A stretch of DNA of 64,000 bases from an uncultured Allomuricauda sp. (GTDB lineage Bacteria > Bacteroidota > Bacteroidia > Flavobacteriales > Flavobacteriaceae). Positions 38,162 to 45,813 of this stretch are shown piece after piece (positions within the stretch are counted from its first letter, which is position 1; the number at the start of each line of letters is the position of its first letter). Under the pieces are notes generated by a model. That model ran no database searches. It saw only the letters and a program-made list of their open reading frames with translations, and had not been told where the DNA came from. The stretch is from NCBI RefSeq assembly GCF_947495325.1, contig NZ_CANLYK010000001.1:1736001-1800000 (forward strand), written 5' to 3'. The position numbers and the translations under genes were made by a program.

Positions 38162-38614
38162 CTATTGAACCGCGATTACGTCAATTTCAATTTTGGCGTT
38201 TAGTGCCAGCCCACTTGCCGCAAAAGTGGTTCTGGCCGGCTTTTTGACAAAAAATTTGGAGTAGACCTCATTAAACACACTAAAGTCATCCATTGTGCTC
38301 AAAACCACGGTGCATTTAACCACATTGTCCAAAGTCAATCCATGTTGGGCAAGCACTTCTTCAATATTTTTTATGGCCTGTTCGGTTTCGGAGGTAATTC
38401 CACCCTCAACCATAGTTCTGGTAGAATGATCCATTCCTAACTGCCCAGCCAAAAAGAACGTGTTTCCAACTTGAACAGCATCACTATAAGGAGCAGTCTG
38501 TTTTTTAATTTCATGGGATTTGTGAAAAATGATTTCGGTTTTTTCCTGAGAATACAGGCATGTAAAGATTCCCGACATAAAAATGGAAAGAAAAAGGTAA
38601 TGGGCAGTTTTCAT
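38162..38614 (-). CDS. RidA/YjgF-family protein with an export signal
   Basis: 150 residues. The first 22 or so form a signal peptide (LFLSIFMSGIFTCLYSQ) before a normal RidA domain (APYSDAVQVGNTFFLAGQLG, then VVKCTVVLSTMDDF and KPARTTFAASGLALNAKIEID). The Arg that binds the imine carboxylate in enamine deaminases is retained in PARTTF. Export is unusual for a 2-iminobutanoate deaminase. Function outside the cytoplasm is unknown. Confidence 0.9.
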   Translation of the reverse strand: MKTAHYLFLSIFMSGIFTCLYSQEKTEIIFHKSHEIKKQTAPYSDAVQVGNTFFLAGQLGMDHSTRTMVEGGITSETEQAIKNIEEVLAQHGLTLDNVVKCTVVLSTMDDFSVFNEVYSKFFVKKPARTTFAASGLALNAKIEIDVIAVQ

Positions 38615-38672
38615 GTTGATGTGTTTTTAGATTTGGTTAAAATTACCCTATTTTTATCGGAAATTGAACTCC

Positions 38673-40184
38673 ATGAGCACCAAAGAAAAATTCTTTGACC
38701 ATATTGAAAAAGGCTATACCACCAAAGGCGATTATATCACCATGGGCGCTGGAATATTTAATGGAGAAACCGTGACCAACGCCTATGTGAAAGTTCCATT
38801 AAAAACACTGAACAGGCACGGCCTTATTGCAGGGGCGACCGGTACCGGAAAGACCAAGACATTACAGGTTATTGCAGAAAACCTTTCGAACAAAGGGATT
38901 CCTGTGCTACTCATGGACCTTAAAGGGGATCTTAGTGGGATTGCACAACCTAGTCCGGGACATCCAAAAATTGACGATCGCCATGAAAAAATTGGGCTTC
39001 CATTTGAAGCTAGTGGGTTTCCTGTTGAAATACTATCCCTTTCGGAGCAAGATGGAGTACGTTTAAGAGCAACGGTTTCAGAGTTTGGTCCAACCTTATT
39101 ATCCAGAATACTAGATTTAACAGTTACACAGGAAGGCATTGTAGCTGTTGTATTTAAATATTGTGATGACAACAAACTACCGCTTTTAGACCTTAAAGAT
39201 TTTAAGAAGGTGCTACAATATGCAACAGGACAAGGCAAAAAAGAATTTCAAGAGTCCTATGGTCGTATTTCCACCAGTTCTACAGGAACTATATTGAGAA
39301 AAATCATTGAACTGGAACAACAGGGTGCTGATTTATTTTTTGGCGAAAAGTCTTTTGATGTTGATGATTTGGTAAGAATTGATGAAAATGGCAGGGGATA
39401 CATCAACATAATTCGCCTAACCGATATTCAAGATAGACCTAAACTGTTTTCAACTTTTATGTTGAGTCTTTTGGCTGAAATCTATTCAACTTTCCCTGAA
39501 CAAGGAGATAGTGATAGGCCTGAGTTGATACTTTTTATTGATGAAGCCCATCTAATTTTTAAAGAAGCTTCAAAAGCCCTTTTGGACCAAATTGAAAGCA
39601 TCGTAAAATTGATTCGCTCTAAAGGAATAGGCCTCTATTTTGTCACTCAAAACCCTACTGATGTACCTGACGATGTACTCGCCCAATTGGGTTTAAAGGT
39701 ACAACATGCGCTTAGGGCATTTACTGCAAAAGATAGAAAGGCCATTAAGCTTACTGCTGAAAACTATCCTGATTCTGAATTTTATGATACAAAAGAAGTG
39801 TTGACATCCTTGGGAATAGGAGAAGCCTTGATTTCTGCCCTTGATGAAAAAGGAAGACCCACTCCTTTGGCCGCCACAATGTTGCGCGCACCCATGAGTC
39901 GAATGGATGTTTTGACCGATACCGAGCTGAAAGAAACTTTGGGTAAATCAAAATTGATAAAAAAATACAACGAGGACATTGATAGGGAAAGCGCCTATGA
40001 AATCCTGAATGAAAAAATAGAAAAGGCCGAGAAGGAAGCGGAGAAAGAAAAAGAACGCAAAACCACTTCGAAAAAAAGCTCATCATCCCGAAAAAGTACA
40101 AGAATGAACCCGGTCGTTAAGGTATTGACCAGTGCTACTTTTATAAGAGGGGTTTTGGGAGTTTTGAAAAAAGTTATCCGGTAA
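38673..40184 (+). CDS. HerA-like ATPase (DUF853 / helicase HerA-like)
   Basis: About 503 residues from the ATG at 38673. A TTG 9 nt upstream is in frame. Walker A is GATGTGKTKT, Walker B is LILFIDEAHLIF, and a sensor-like FVTQNPTDVPD follows. This is the DUF853 group of FtsK/HerA ATPases, widespread in bacteria. A charged, lysine- and serine-rich linker (about 450-480) precedes a short hydrophobic C-terminus. No NurA-like nuclease is adjacent, so a defence role is not suggested. DNA or protein translocation is inferred. Confidence 0.9.
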   Translation: MSTKEKFFDHIEKGYTTKGDYITMGAGIFNGETVTNAYVKVPLKTLNRHGLIAGATGTGKTKTLQVIAENLSNKGIPVLLMDLKGDLSGIAQPSPGHPKIDDRHEKIGLPFEASGFPVEILSLSEQDGVRLRATVSEFGPTLLSRILDLTVTQEGIVAVVFKYCDDNKLPLLDLKDFKKVLQYATGQGKKEFQESYGRISTSSTGTILRKIIELEQQGADLFFGEKSFDVDDLVRIDENGRGYINIIRLTDIQDRPKLFSTFMLSLLAEIYSTFPEQGDSDRPELILFIDEAHLIFKEASKALLDQIESIVKLIRSKGIGLYFVTQNPTDVPDDVLAQLGLKVQHALRAFTAKDRKAIKLTAENYPDSEFYDTKEVLTSLGIGEALISALDEKGRPTPLAATMLRAPMSRMDVLTDTELKETLGKSKLIKKYNEDIDRESAYEILNEKIEKAEKEAEKEKERKTTSKKSSSSRKSTRMNPVVKVLTSATFIRGVLGVLKKVIR

Positions 40185-40192
40185 TCAATAAA

Positions 40193-40741
40193 ATGAAAAA
40201 ATATATAGTAGTACTTGGTATTTGTTGTCTGTTGTTTTCTCTTGGTTGTGAAAAAAAAGACACTTCTTTTTTAATTACCGAAAATAGTATAGGTCCACTT
40301 TCAAATACAACCCCGGTTGAAGATTTAGAAGCTGTATTTATTCAGGATTCCATTGTAAAAGACACCTCCAGCCTTTCGATTGCGTCACAATCCAGAAAAA
40401 TCAAACTTTTTGAAAAAGGAGGCAAACATCTTATGACCTTTACTCCGAATCTGGACAGTGTTCCAAAGATTGAAAATATTAGAATTTTTGATACCCGTTA
40501 TGTCACGGGTGATGGTATTGGTTTGCAAAGCACTTTTAAAGACATTCAAACTAAATACGCCATAAAGAAAATTGTGACCACTTTGAACAGTATCGTCATA
40601 TTTCCAAAGGAAAGTAATCTGTATTTCACTATTGATAAGAGTGAATTACCAGCCAATCTTAGATATTCGACTTCAACTATTGAAGCTGTTCAGATTCCAG
40701 ATAATGCCAAAATAAAGTATCTAATGTTGGGGTGGGAGTAA
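40193..40741 (+). CDS. Conserved flavobacterial lipoprotein of unknown function
   Basis: 182 residues with lipobox SLGC (Cys19). The N-terminal segment SIGPLSNTTPVEDLEAVF recalls a small flavobacterial lipoprotein family. No catalytic motif is visible. It starts 8 nt after the HerA-like gene and is probably co-transcribed. Confidence 0.75.
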   Translation: MKKYIVVLGICCLLFSLGCEKKDTSFLITENSIGPLSNTTPVEDLEAVFIQDSIVKDTSSLSIASQSRKIKLFEKGGKHLMTFTPNLDSVPKIENIRIFDTRYVTGDGIGLQSTFKDIQTKYAIKKIVTTLNSIVIFPKESNLYFTIDKSELPANLRYSTSTIEAVQIPDNAKIKYLMLGWE

Positions 40742-40813
40742 CACTTGTTAATTAATTCCTAAAGAAAGTCGTGACTTTAGTCCATTTGGTTAATTTGGGT
40801 AAAATCCATCCAA

Positions 40814-41770
40814 ATGAAATACTTTCTTTTAGTTTTAGTCTTTCCCTTTGCATTATGTGCTCAATACGATTTTGAACCTTCAGTTGAACATCCTTTTGGA
40901 TTGCCCAATCCAAACGCACCAAAGGAGCTTTTAGACTTTGCTCCCCTTATTGGAGAATGTAATTGCAAATCGCAGACAAAAAAAGCCGACCAAACCTGGG
41001 ACGAACCTGTTGACATGATCTGGCGGTTCAAATACATTATGAACGGAATGGCGATTCAGGATGAAACCTTAAAAGAAGACCAAACGTTTTCCGGAAGCAT
41101 TCGCCAATTTATTCCAGATAGTACAAAATGGTATGTACATTATTACAGTACCCGTTCACCCAGTCCTACACTTCCAGTATGGGAAGGCAATAAAACCAAA
41201 GAAGGGAAAATTGTACTTTATAGAGAGCAAAAAGCACCAAATGGCACGGATGGATTTTATAGGCTGTCTTTCTATGAGATTGACGAAAAAGGTTTTAAAT
41301 GGGTTGGAGAATGGGTAGATAAGACGGAAACAATAGTTTTTCCTACCTGGAAGATCGATTGTAGCAATGGGAAAATATCAGCAGGACAGAAGGAATTGAA
41401 AAACGAGATTGTTCAAGCTTCTCAAAACTTCTCAAAAGCCTTTATGCAAGGTGATATTGAAGGAATTCAAAATAGTTATACTTCGGATGCGAAAATTTTC
41501 CCCAACAATTTGGACATTTTAAGCGGTTCAGGGCTACTGGAATATTGGACTCCACAAAATAACGGTTCAAAGGTGATTCACCATAAAATAAGTTCAGAAG
41601 AGATTAAATTTTTGGGCAACTATGCACACGATCATGGTTATTATGAAGGGAAAACCCAAAACGCAGCTGGCGAGGAATTTGAATGGAGAGGAAAATACGT
41701 AGCAGTATGGAAAAAGGAAAATGGCAGTTGGAAAATGTATTTAGATATATGGAATAGAATAAAAGACTAA
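40814..41770 (+). CDS. Exported two-domain protein with a C-terminal SnoaL/NTF2-like domain
   Basis: 318 residues with a signal peptide ending in ALCAQ. The N-terminal domain (about 35-190) is beta-rich and DUF1579-like. The C-terminal domain (about 195-318) has the DUF4440/SnoaL pattern: ASQNFSKAFMQGDIEGIQNSY, SGSGLLEYW, and WRGKYVAVWKKENGSWKMYLD. Likely a small-molecule binding or lyase-like protein of unknown substrate. Its stop overlaps that of the convergent HxlR gene by 3 to 4 bases. Confidence 0.75.
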   Translation: MKYFLLVLVFPFALCAQYDFEPSVEHPFGLPNPNAPKELLDFAPLIGECNCKSQTKKADQTWDEPVDMIWRFKYIMNGMAIQDETLKEDQTFSGSIRQFIPDSTKWYVHYYSTRSPSPTLPVWEGNKTKEGKIVLYREQKAPNGTDGFYRLSFYEIDEKGFKWVGEWVDKTETIVFPTWKIDCSNGKISAGQKELKNEIVQASQNFSKAFMQGDIEGIQNSYTSDAKIFPNNLDILSGSGLLEYWTPQNNGSKVIHHKISSEEIKFLGNYAHDHGYYEGKTQNAAGEEFEWRGKYVAVWKKENGSWKMYLDIWNRIKD

Positions 41771-42189
41771 AGCAGTCCAAACTTTTCCCTATTAGCCAAA
41801 ACTTTTGGGCTATTGGATTGCATCCATTCCGTTAATTCCAATAATTTTTCAACATACGTTTGTCCAAAATCTGTCAATCTGTATTCAACTCTAATGGGAA
41901 CTTCAGCATATGCTTTCCTAGAAATATATCCATCAGCTTCCAAAACCTTCAGGCGTTGACTTAAAACCTTGTTTGATATTCCATAAACAAACTTTTTAAG
42001 TTTATTGAAGCGTAGTACTGGAAAGTATCCCAACCAAAGAATAATCAATGTACTCCACTGATCTGAGGCCACGGACATCACATCTCTGACAGGGCAAAGT
42101 TCAGGAGGGTGCTTGTAATCAATATGACCAAACATTTTTTCCAATTTTTTTGCCGTTCTAACTTTCTGATTTTCAGTGATAGTTTCCAT
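41767..42189 (-). CDS. HxlR-family winged-helix transcriptional regulator
   Basis: About 140 residues from the ATG at 42189. A TTG-initiated 150-residue form is possible but would run through a likely operator. The HxlR domain is clear: CPVRDVMSVASDQWSTLIILWL with the typical N-terminal Cys, RFNKLKKFVYGISNKVLSQRLKVLEADGYISR, and VEYRLTDFG. HxlR proteins often sense electrophiles through that cysteine and repress detoxification genes. Divergent from a hydrolase-VOC pair, which supports such a role. Confidence 0.92.
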   Translation of the reverse strand: METITENQKVRTAKKLEKMFGHIDYKHPPELCPVRDVMSVASDQWSTLIILWLGYFPVLRFNKLKKFVYGISNKVLSQRLKVLEADGYISRKAYAEVPIRVEYRLTDFGQTYVEKLLELTEWMQSNSPKVLANREKFGLL

Positions 42190-42203
42190 ATTTATACCTG
42201 ATT

Positions 42204-42215
42204 TTACTTTGGTAA
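42204..42215. promoter_or_regulatory. Candidate HxlR operator 1
   Basis: Inverted repeat TTAC-tttg-GTAA just upstream of the regulator's ATG. The TTAC/GTAA symmetry resembles sites of HxlR/YodB-type repressors and the second site at 42268-42282. Confidence 0.45.
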
Positions 42216-42241
42216 CCAATATTTTATTTAAAAGTTATCTG

Positions 42242-42282
42242 TATTTTTGATTTCTTTTATAGAGTAAGTTACAAAAAGTAAC
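42242..42282 (+). promoter_or_regulatory. Promoter element and candidate HxlR operator 2 before the hydrolase gene
   Basis: TATTTTTG at 42242-42249 fits the flavobacterial TAnnTTTG -7 element. It is followed by a perfect inverted repeat GTTAC-aaaaa-GTAAC at 42268-42282, three bases before the hydrolase ATG. A repressor bound here would block the divergent hydrolase-VOC operon. Confidence 0.5.
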
Positions 42283-42285
42283 CAT

Positions 42286-43125
42286 ATGAAAAAACTTATT
42301 ACTAAAATACTTCCGCTAGTCTACGGCCAATATTTCAACATATATTCTCTTTTTACACCTAAAAAAGCCGCCCACAAGGCTTTCAATCTACTCTGTACTG
42401 TAAGAAAAGGGAAAGTCCGAACTGAGCAAAAAGATTTTTTGGATAACGCAAAACTAGAGGTTGAAGATGCAGCGGGTCATCAACTGCAATCGTATAAGTG
42501 GCCCGGTAAAAAGGAAACCATATTGCTGGTACATGGGTGGGAAAGTAACACATTCCGTTGGCGTAATCTGATAAAAAAACTTCAAGATGCTGAGTTTAAT
42601 ATTATAGCATTTGATGCTCCATCGCATGGTTATTCATCTGGTAAACTTTTATATGTGCCATTGTACGAAAAGGCTTTGCATCATATGACAAAAAAATACG
42701 AGCCAAAATATATTATTGGGCATTCGGTAGGAGGCATGACGCTCATGTACAATGAGTTTAAAAACCCAAACCCAAAAGTTGAAAAACTTGTGACTATTGG
42801 AGCTCCTTCAGAATTTCATGAGTTTATGGACAATTATCAAAAAATTCTAAGATTCAGCAATCGGTTTATGACTGTTCTTGATGGTTACATTTTTGATAGA
42901 TTCGGTTTTCATATTCAGGACTTTTCGTCCTCACGGTTTGCACAATCAAATACTAAAAAAGGGTTGTTGTTCCATGATCGATTGGATAAGATAGCGCCTT
43001 ATCACGCATCTGAAAATGTCCATAAGAATTGGGCAGGCAGTAAATTAATCAGCACTAAAGGTTTGGGGCATTCCATGCATCAAGAGGAGGTGAACAACCA
43101 AATTATAGAATTTTTGGAGGCTTGA
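42286..43125 (+). CDS. Alpha/beta hydrolase under probable HxlR control
   Basis: 279 residues. Oxyanion region LLVHGWESNTFRW, nucleophile elbow GHSVGG, and C-terminal catalytic His in GLGHSMHQEE. Substrate is unknown. It is divergent from the HxlR regulator and 35 nt upstream of a VOC-domain gene, so a detoxification role is plausible. Confidence 0.88.
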   Translation: MKKLITKILPLVYGQYFNIYSLFTPKKAAHKAFNLLCTVRKGKVRTEQKDFLDNAKLEVEDAAGHQLQSYKWPGKKETILLVHGWESNTFRWRNLIKKLQDAEFNIIAFDAPSHGYSSGKLLYVPLYEKALHHMTKKYEPKYIIGHSVGGMTLMYNEFKNPNPKVEKLVTIGAPSEFHEFMDNYQKILRFSNRFMTVLDGYIFDRFGFHIQDFSSSRFAQSNTKKGLLFHDRLDKIAPYHASENVHKNWAGSKLISTKGLGHSMHQEEVNNQIIEFLEA

Positions 43126-43160
43126 AAAAGAAAAACTAACTTTCCGAAAAAGTCTTTTTC

Positions 43161-43583
43161 ATGCAAACTATTACTCCTTTTCACATTGCTATTCCTGTTC
43201 ATAATTTAGATGATTGTAGAGCATTTTATAGGGATGTTTTGGGTTGTGAGGAAGGAAGAAGTAGTGATCACTGGGTAGATTTCAATCTTTTTGGCCATCA
43301 ATTGGTGATTCATTATAAGCCAAAATCGGAGGAAAGTTTGCATACTAACGCTGTAGATGGAAAAAATGTTCCCGTACCCCATTATGGAGTGGTCTTACCG
43401 TGGGACGTGTTCCAGTCCTTTTCGAAAGATCTTCAAGCCAAAAAAATTGAGTTTGTTATCGAACCTTACATTCGATTTAAGGATGAAGTCGGTGAACAAG
43501 CTACCATGTTCTTTTTAGACCCAGCAGGAAACGCTTTAGAATTCAAAGCATTTAAGGATATGGAGCAACTTTTTGCCAAGTAA
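43161..43583 (+). CDS. VOC-family (glyoxalase/bleomycin-resistance-like) protein
   Basis: 140 residues with paired beta-alpha-beta-beta-beta modules. [26 protein letters not shown] supplies the first metal His, HQLVIHYKP and [10 protein letters not shown] follow, and [15 protein letters not shown] supplies the C-terminal Glu. Likely a dioxygenase, lyase or thiol transferase for a small molecule. Probably in one operon with the hydrolase. Confidence 0.88.
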   Translation: MQTITPFHIAIPVHNLDDCRAFYRDVLGCEEGRSSDHWVDFNLFGHQLVIHYKPKSEESLHTNAVDGKNVPVPHYGVVLPWDVFQSFSKDLQAKKIEFVIEPYIRFKDEVGEQATMFFLDPAGNALEFKAFKDMEQLFAK

Positions 43584-43585
43584 AG

Positions 43586-44209
43586 TTAATCCAAAATAAG
43601 CCCTTTTCTTCTAACCCAATAAAACGCAAAAATTATGTTGGGCACCCAACAGAGCCAGGCTACAATTTTATAGGCAATCAAAAACTCCCCAAATGTCATT
43701 GTTAAAAGAGGAAGCCAAATGCGCAGGGTAACCGCAGCAAAGCATGCTGCATAACTATAGATCATCATACCTTGATGAAGGGATAAATCCTTTGCCTTTA
43801 TGGCACGGTATGCTCTTATCGTAGTGTATAGCCAAATTAGACCCAAACACATGAATCCAAGTGTAGTGATAACTCCACCGGTTGCAAAAAAAGCGATATA
43901 CACACCACATACTCCACTAACCAAGGCGGTTAGAACATAAAACTTACCAAGGTTTCTATGCAATTTTAGATTTTTGGCTCGGATTTTCTTACTGAATTGT
44001 GACCAACCGCTCATAAGTGCCAACCCGCCAAAGACAATATGCCCGTAGAAACCAATATTCCACAGCTGGTTCGCCAATACTTCTGCTGTCTTACTATTTA
44101 AAATTCCAAAGTTATCTGAGGTAAACAAATATGCCGCAGGATACAACCCAACTCCCATCGCAAGAAAAGCAAATACAATCCAAGAAACCTTATTCACCGA
44201 TTTATTCAT
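43586..44209 (-). CDS. DUF2306 multi-helix membrane protein
   Basis: About 207 residues from the ATG at 44209 (MNKSVNKVSWIVF). A TTG-initiated form reaching 44269 is less likely. Six or so membrane helices are visible. The pattern HIVFGGLALMSGWSQFSKKIRAKNLKLHRNLGKFYV is typical of DUF2306 (cytochrome-b561-like histidines). Function is unknown; possible heme or quinone binding. Confidence 0.8.
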   Translation of the reverse strand: MNKSVNKVSWIVFAFLAMGVGLYPAAYLFTSDNFGILNSKTAEVLANQLWNIGFYGHIVFGGLALMSGWSQFSKKIRAKNLKLHRNLGKFYVLTALVSGVCGVYIAFFATGGVITTLGFMCLGLIWLYTTIRAYRAIKAKDLSLHQGMMIYSYAACFAAVTLRIWLPLLTMTFGEFLIAYKIVAWLCWVPNIIFAFYWVRRKGLILD

Positions 44210-44327
44210 AATACCTCTAATAAACAAATAGCAATTTATCGAATAATCAACATAAATAACAAGAATCAAAAACCTAAAACGTTATAAAACTAAATGAACA
44301 AGCAATATTGCCCCTTAATTGTTTATT

Positions 44328-44456
44328 ATGAAAATTGTTTTTTTATTGATTACGGTCCTATTTTCTACAATGGCAGTAACCAGTTGCACCAACGACGAGG
44401 GTGACCAAGATTTAGAGATTCTAACTCCAGAAGAGGAAACACAATTAGAAGAGTAA
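44328..44456 (+). CDS. Tiny acidic lipoprotein
   Basis: An ATG at 44328 opens 42 codons ending in TAA at 44454-44456. The product has a clear lipoprotein signal (FLLITVLFSTMAVTSC) followed by a short acidic tail rich in Glu and Asp. The signal, the stop immediately before the convergent folD gene, and an AT-rich upstream region make it credible. Function is unknown. Confidence 0.65.
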   Translation: MKIVFLLITVLFSTMAVTSCTNDEGDQDLEILTPEEETQLEE

Positions 44457-44460
44457 CAGC

Positions 44461-45345
44461 TTATTTATTCATTCTATGCCGTTCTCTTGCCAATAATGTG
44501 TTTTTCAACAGCATTGCAATGGTCATGGGTCCTACTCCACCAGGAACTGGTGTAATAAATGAAGCCTTTTTGCCCACATTTTCAAAATCTACATCACCTG
44601 TAATATAATATCCTCTTTCTCTTGTATCGTCGGGAACTCTGGTTATTCCTACATCTATGACCACAACATTGTCCTTGACCATATCAGCCTTTAAAAAGTT
44701 GGGAATCCCAAGTGCCGAAACAATGATATCTGCCTGTAAGGTAAGTTCCTTGATATCTTTGGTACGACTATGTGTAAGTGTTACGGTAGAATTGGCCGCT
44801 TTTCCTTTTTGACTCATAAGAATACTAATAGGTCTGCCCACAATATGGCTTCGTCCAATTACCACGGTATGTTTACCCTCTGTCTCTACATTGTACCTCC
44901 GCAACAATTCCATAATTCCAAATGGCGTTGCCGGAATAAATGATTGCATATCCAATGCCATTTTTCCAAAATTTGTAGGATGAAAACCATCCACATCCTT
45001 ATCGGGGTGCACGGCCATTAGAACCTTTTGTTCATCAATATGTTTAGGCAATGGGAGTTGTACAATATATCCATCTATATCTGGATTGGCGTTTAGCGCC
45101 TCAACTTGTGTCAATAATTCCTCCTCTGTAGTCTCCTCTGGTAAATGGACTAAAGTAGAGTCAAAACCAATCTTTTTACAGGAACGCACTTTACTCCCTA
45201 CATAAGTAAGACTTGCGCCATCGTTCCCTACCAATACAGCTGCCAAATGAGGAACTTTTTCCCCTCTTTCCTTTATTTGGGACACCTCTATGGTAATTTC
45301 ATCTTTAATTTGGTTTGATATTTTTTTTCCGTCAAGAATCTTCAT
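44461..45345 (-). CDS. folD: Methylenetetrahydrofolate dehydrogenase / cyclohydrolase
   Basis: 294 residues, the usual length. Signature regions: VGNDGASLTYVGSKVRSCKKIG (catalytic Lys in the YVxxK motif), GYIVQLPLPKH, and PATPFGIMELL. The NADP-binding VVIGRSHIVGRP and C-terminal PVPGGVGPMTIAMLLKNT are also present. It interconverts 5,10-methylene-, methenyl- and 10-formyl-tetrahydrofolate. Downstream of the four-helix-bundle and ffh genes on the same strand. Confidence 0.97.
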   Translation of the reverse strand: MKILDGKKISNQIKDEITIEVSQIKERGEKVPHLAAVLVGNDGASLTYVGSKVRSCKKIGFDSTLVHLPEETTEEELLTQVEALNANPDIDGYIVQLPLPKHIDEQKVLMAVHPDKDVDGFHPTNFGKMALDMQSFIPATPFGIMELLRRYNVETEGKHTVVIGRSHIVGRPISILMSQKGKAANSTVTLTHSRTKDIKELTLQADIIVSALGIPNFLKADMVKDNVVVIDVGITRVPDDTRERGYYITGDVDFENVGKKASFITPVPGGVGPMTIAMLLKNTLLARERHRMNK

Positions 45346-45353
45346 ATAATAAA

Positions 45354-45384
45354 TCAGTTTTCAGTGGCAGTAAACAGTAGTTAG
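45354..45384. repeat. Degenerate CAGT-rich repeat flanking the four-helix-bundle gene (left)
   Basis: A stretch of near-repeats (CAGTTTTCAGTGGCAGTAAACAGTAG) lies between folD and the four-helix-bundle gene. It shares the GGCAGTA unit with the tandem array at 49939-49970. Confidence 0.5.
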
Positions 45385-45743
45385 ACCCCAAACTTACCTG
45401 GGTTATTTATCATGTATTGGATTAGTTTACCAATCTCTTCTGTTTCTTGAATTAGTTTATCCTTTTCACTTAAAGTCATATATTCACATGCCGTGGCAAA
45501 ATTAATCCAAACTTGGGTTTCTGAATTTTCGGCATCGGAATCAGTCAATTTACTTATAAAATGCTTCTCATACCTTCTTTTTCGATACGCTTCAGCTAAA
45601 TTAGCACAAACTGAACGTGAAGATCTTCTTATTTGATCAGTCAATGAAAATTTCTCCTCTTTTGGGAAAGACTTGGATAGATTGAAAATATGCATCGCTA
45701 CTTCAAATCCTTTTTGATAAGCCAATAATTTTTCAAAACTCAT
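45381..45743 (-). CDS. Four-helix-bundle protein (23S rRNA intervening-sequence protein family)
   Basis: 120 residues. The family pattern is plain: LLAYQKGFEVAMHIFNLSKSFPKEEKFSLTDQIRRSSRSVCANLAEAYRKRR, then a helical C-terminus. Homologues include rRNA intervening-sequence proteins and Avd-like accessory proteins of diversity-generating retroelements. No reverse transcriptase or rRNA gene is nearby. It is flanked by CAGT-type repeats on both sides. Flavobacterial genomes carry many stand-alone copies of unknown function. Confidence 0.92.
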   Translation of the reverse strand: MSFEKLLAYQKGFEVAMHIFNLSKSFPKEEKFSLTDQIRRSSRSVCANLAEAYRKRRYEKHFISKLTDSDAENSETQVWINFATACEYMTLSEKDKLIQETEEIGKLIQYMINNPGKFGV

Positions 45744-45777
45744 TCAACCCGTATTTGTTAAAAAAATCATGTAAAAA

Positions 45778-45810
45778 ACTGCTTGGTGCAACTGGCAACT
45801 AAACACTGAC
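45778..45810. repeat. Degenerate CAACT-rich repeat flanking the four-helix-bundle gene (right)
   Basis: Near-repeats of the type GCAACTGGCAACTAAACACTGAC lie just upstream of the four-helix-bundle gene. Read on the other strand they become CAGTT-type units, similar to the left flank. Confidence 0.45.
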
Positions 45811-45813
45811 GGG

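Noticed and set aside
38673..40184. HerA-type defence system
   Set aside because: The DUF853 ATPase has no nuclease or Sir2-like partner next to it. Its neighbours are a lipoprotein and an exported RidA.
45381..45743. Avd-like accessory gene of a diversity-generating retroelement
   Set aside because: No reverse transcriptase, template repeat or variable repeat is nearby. The stand-alone four-helix-bundle family explains it.
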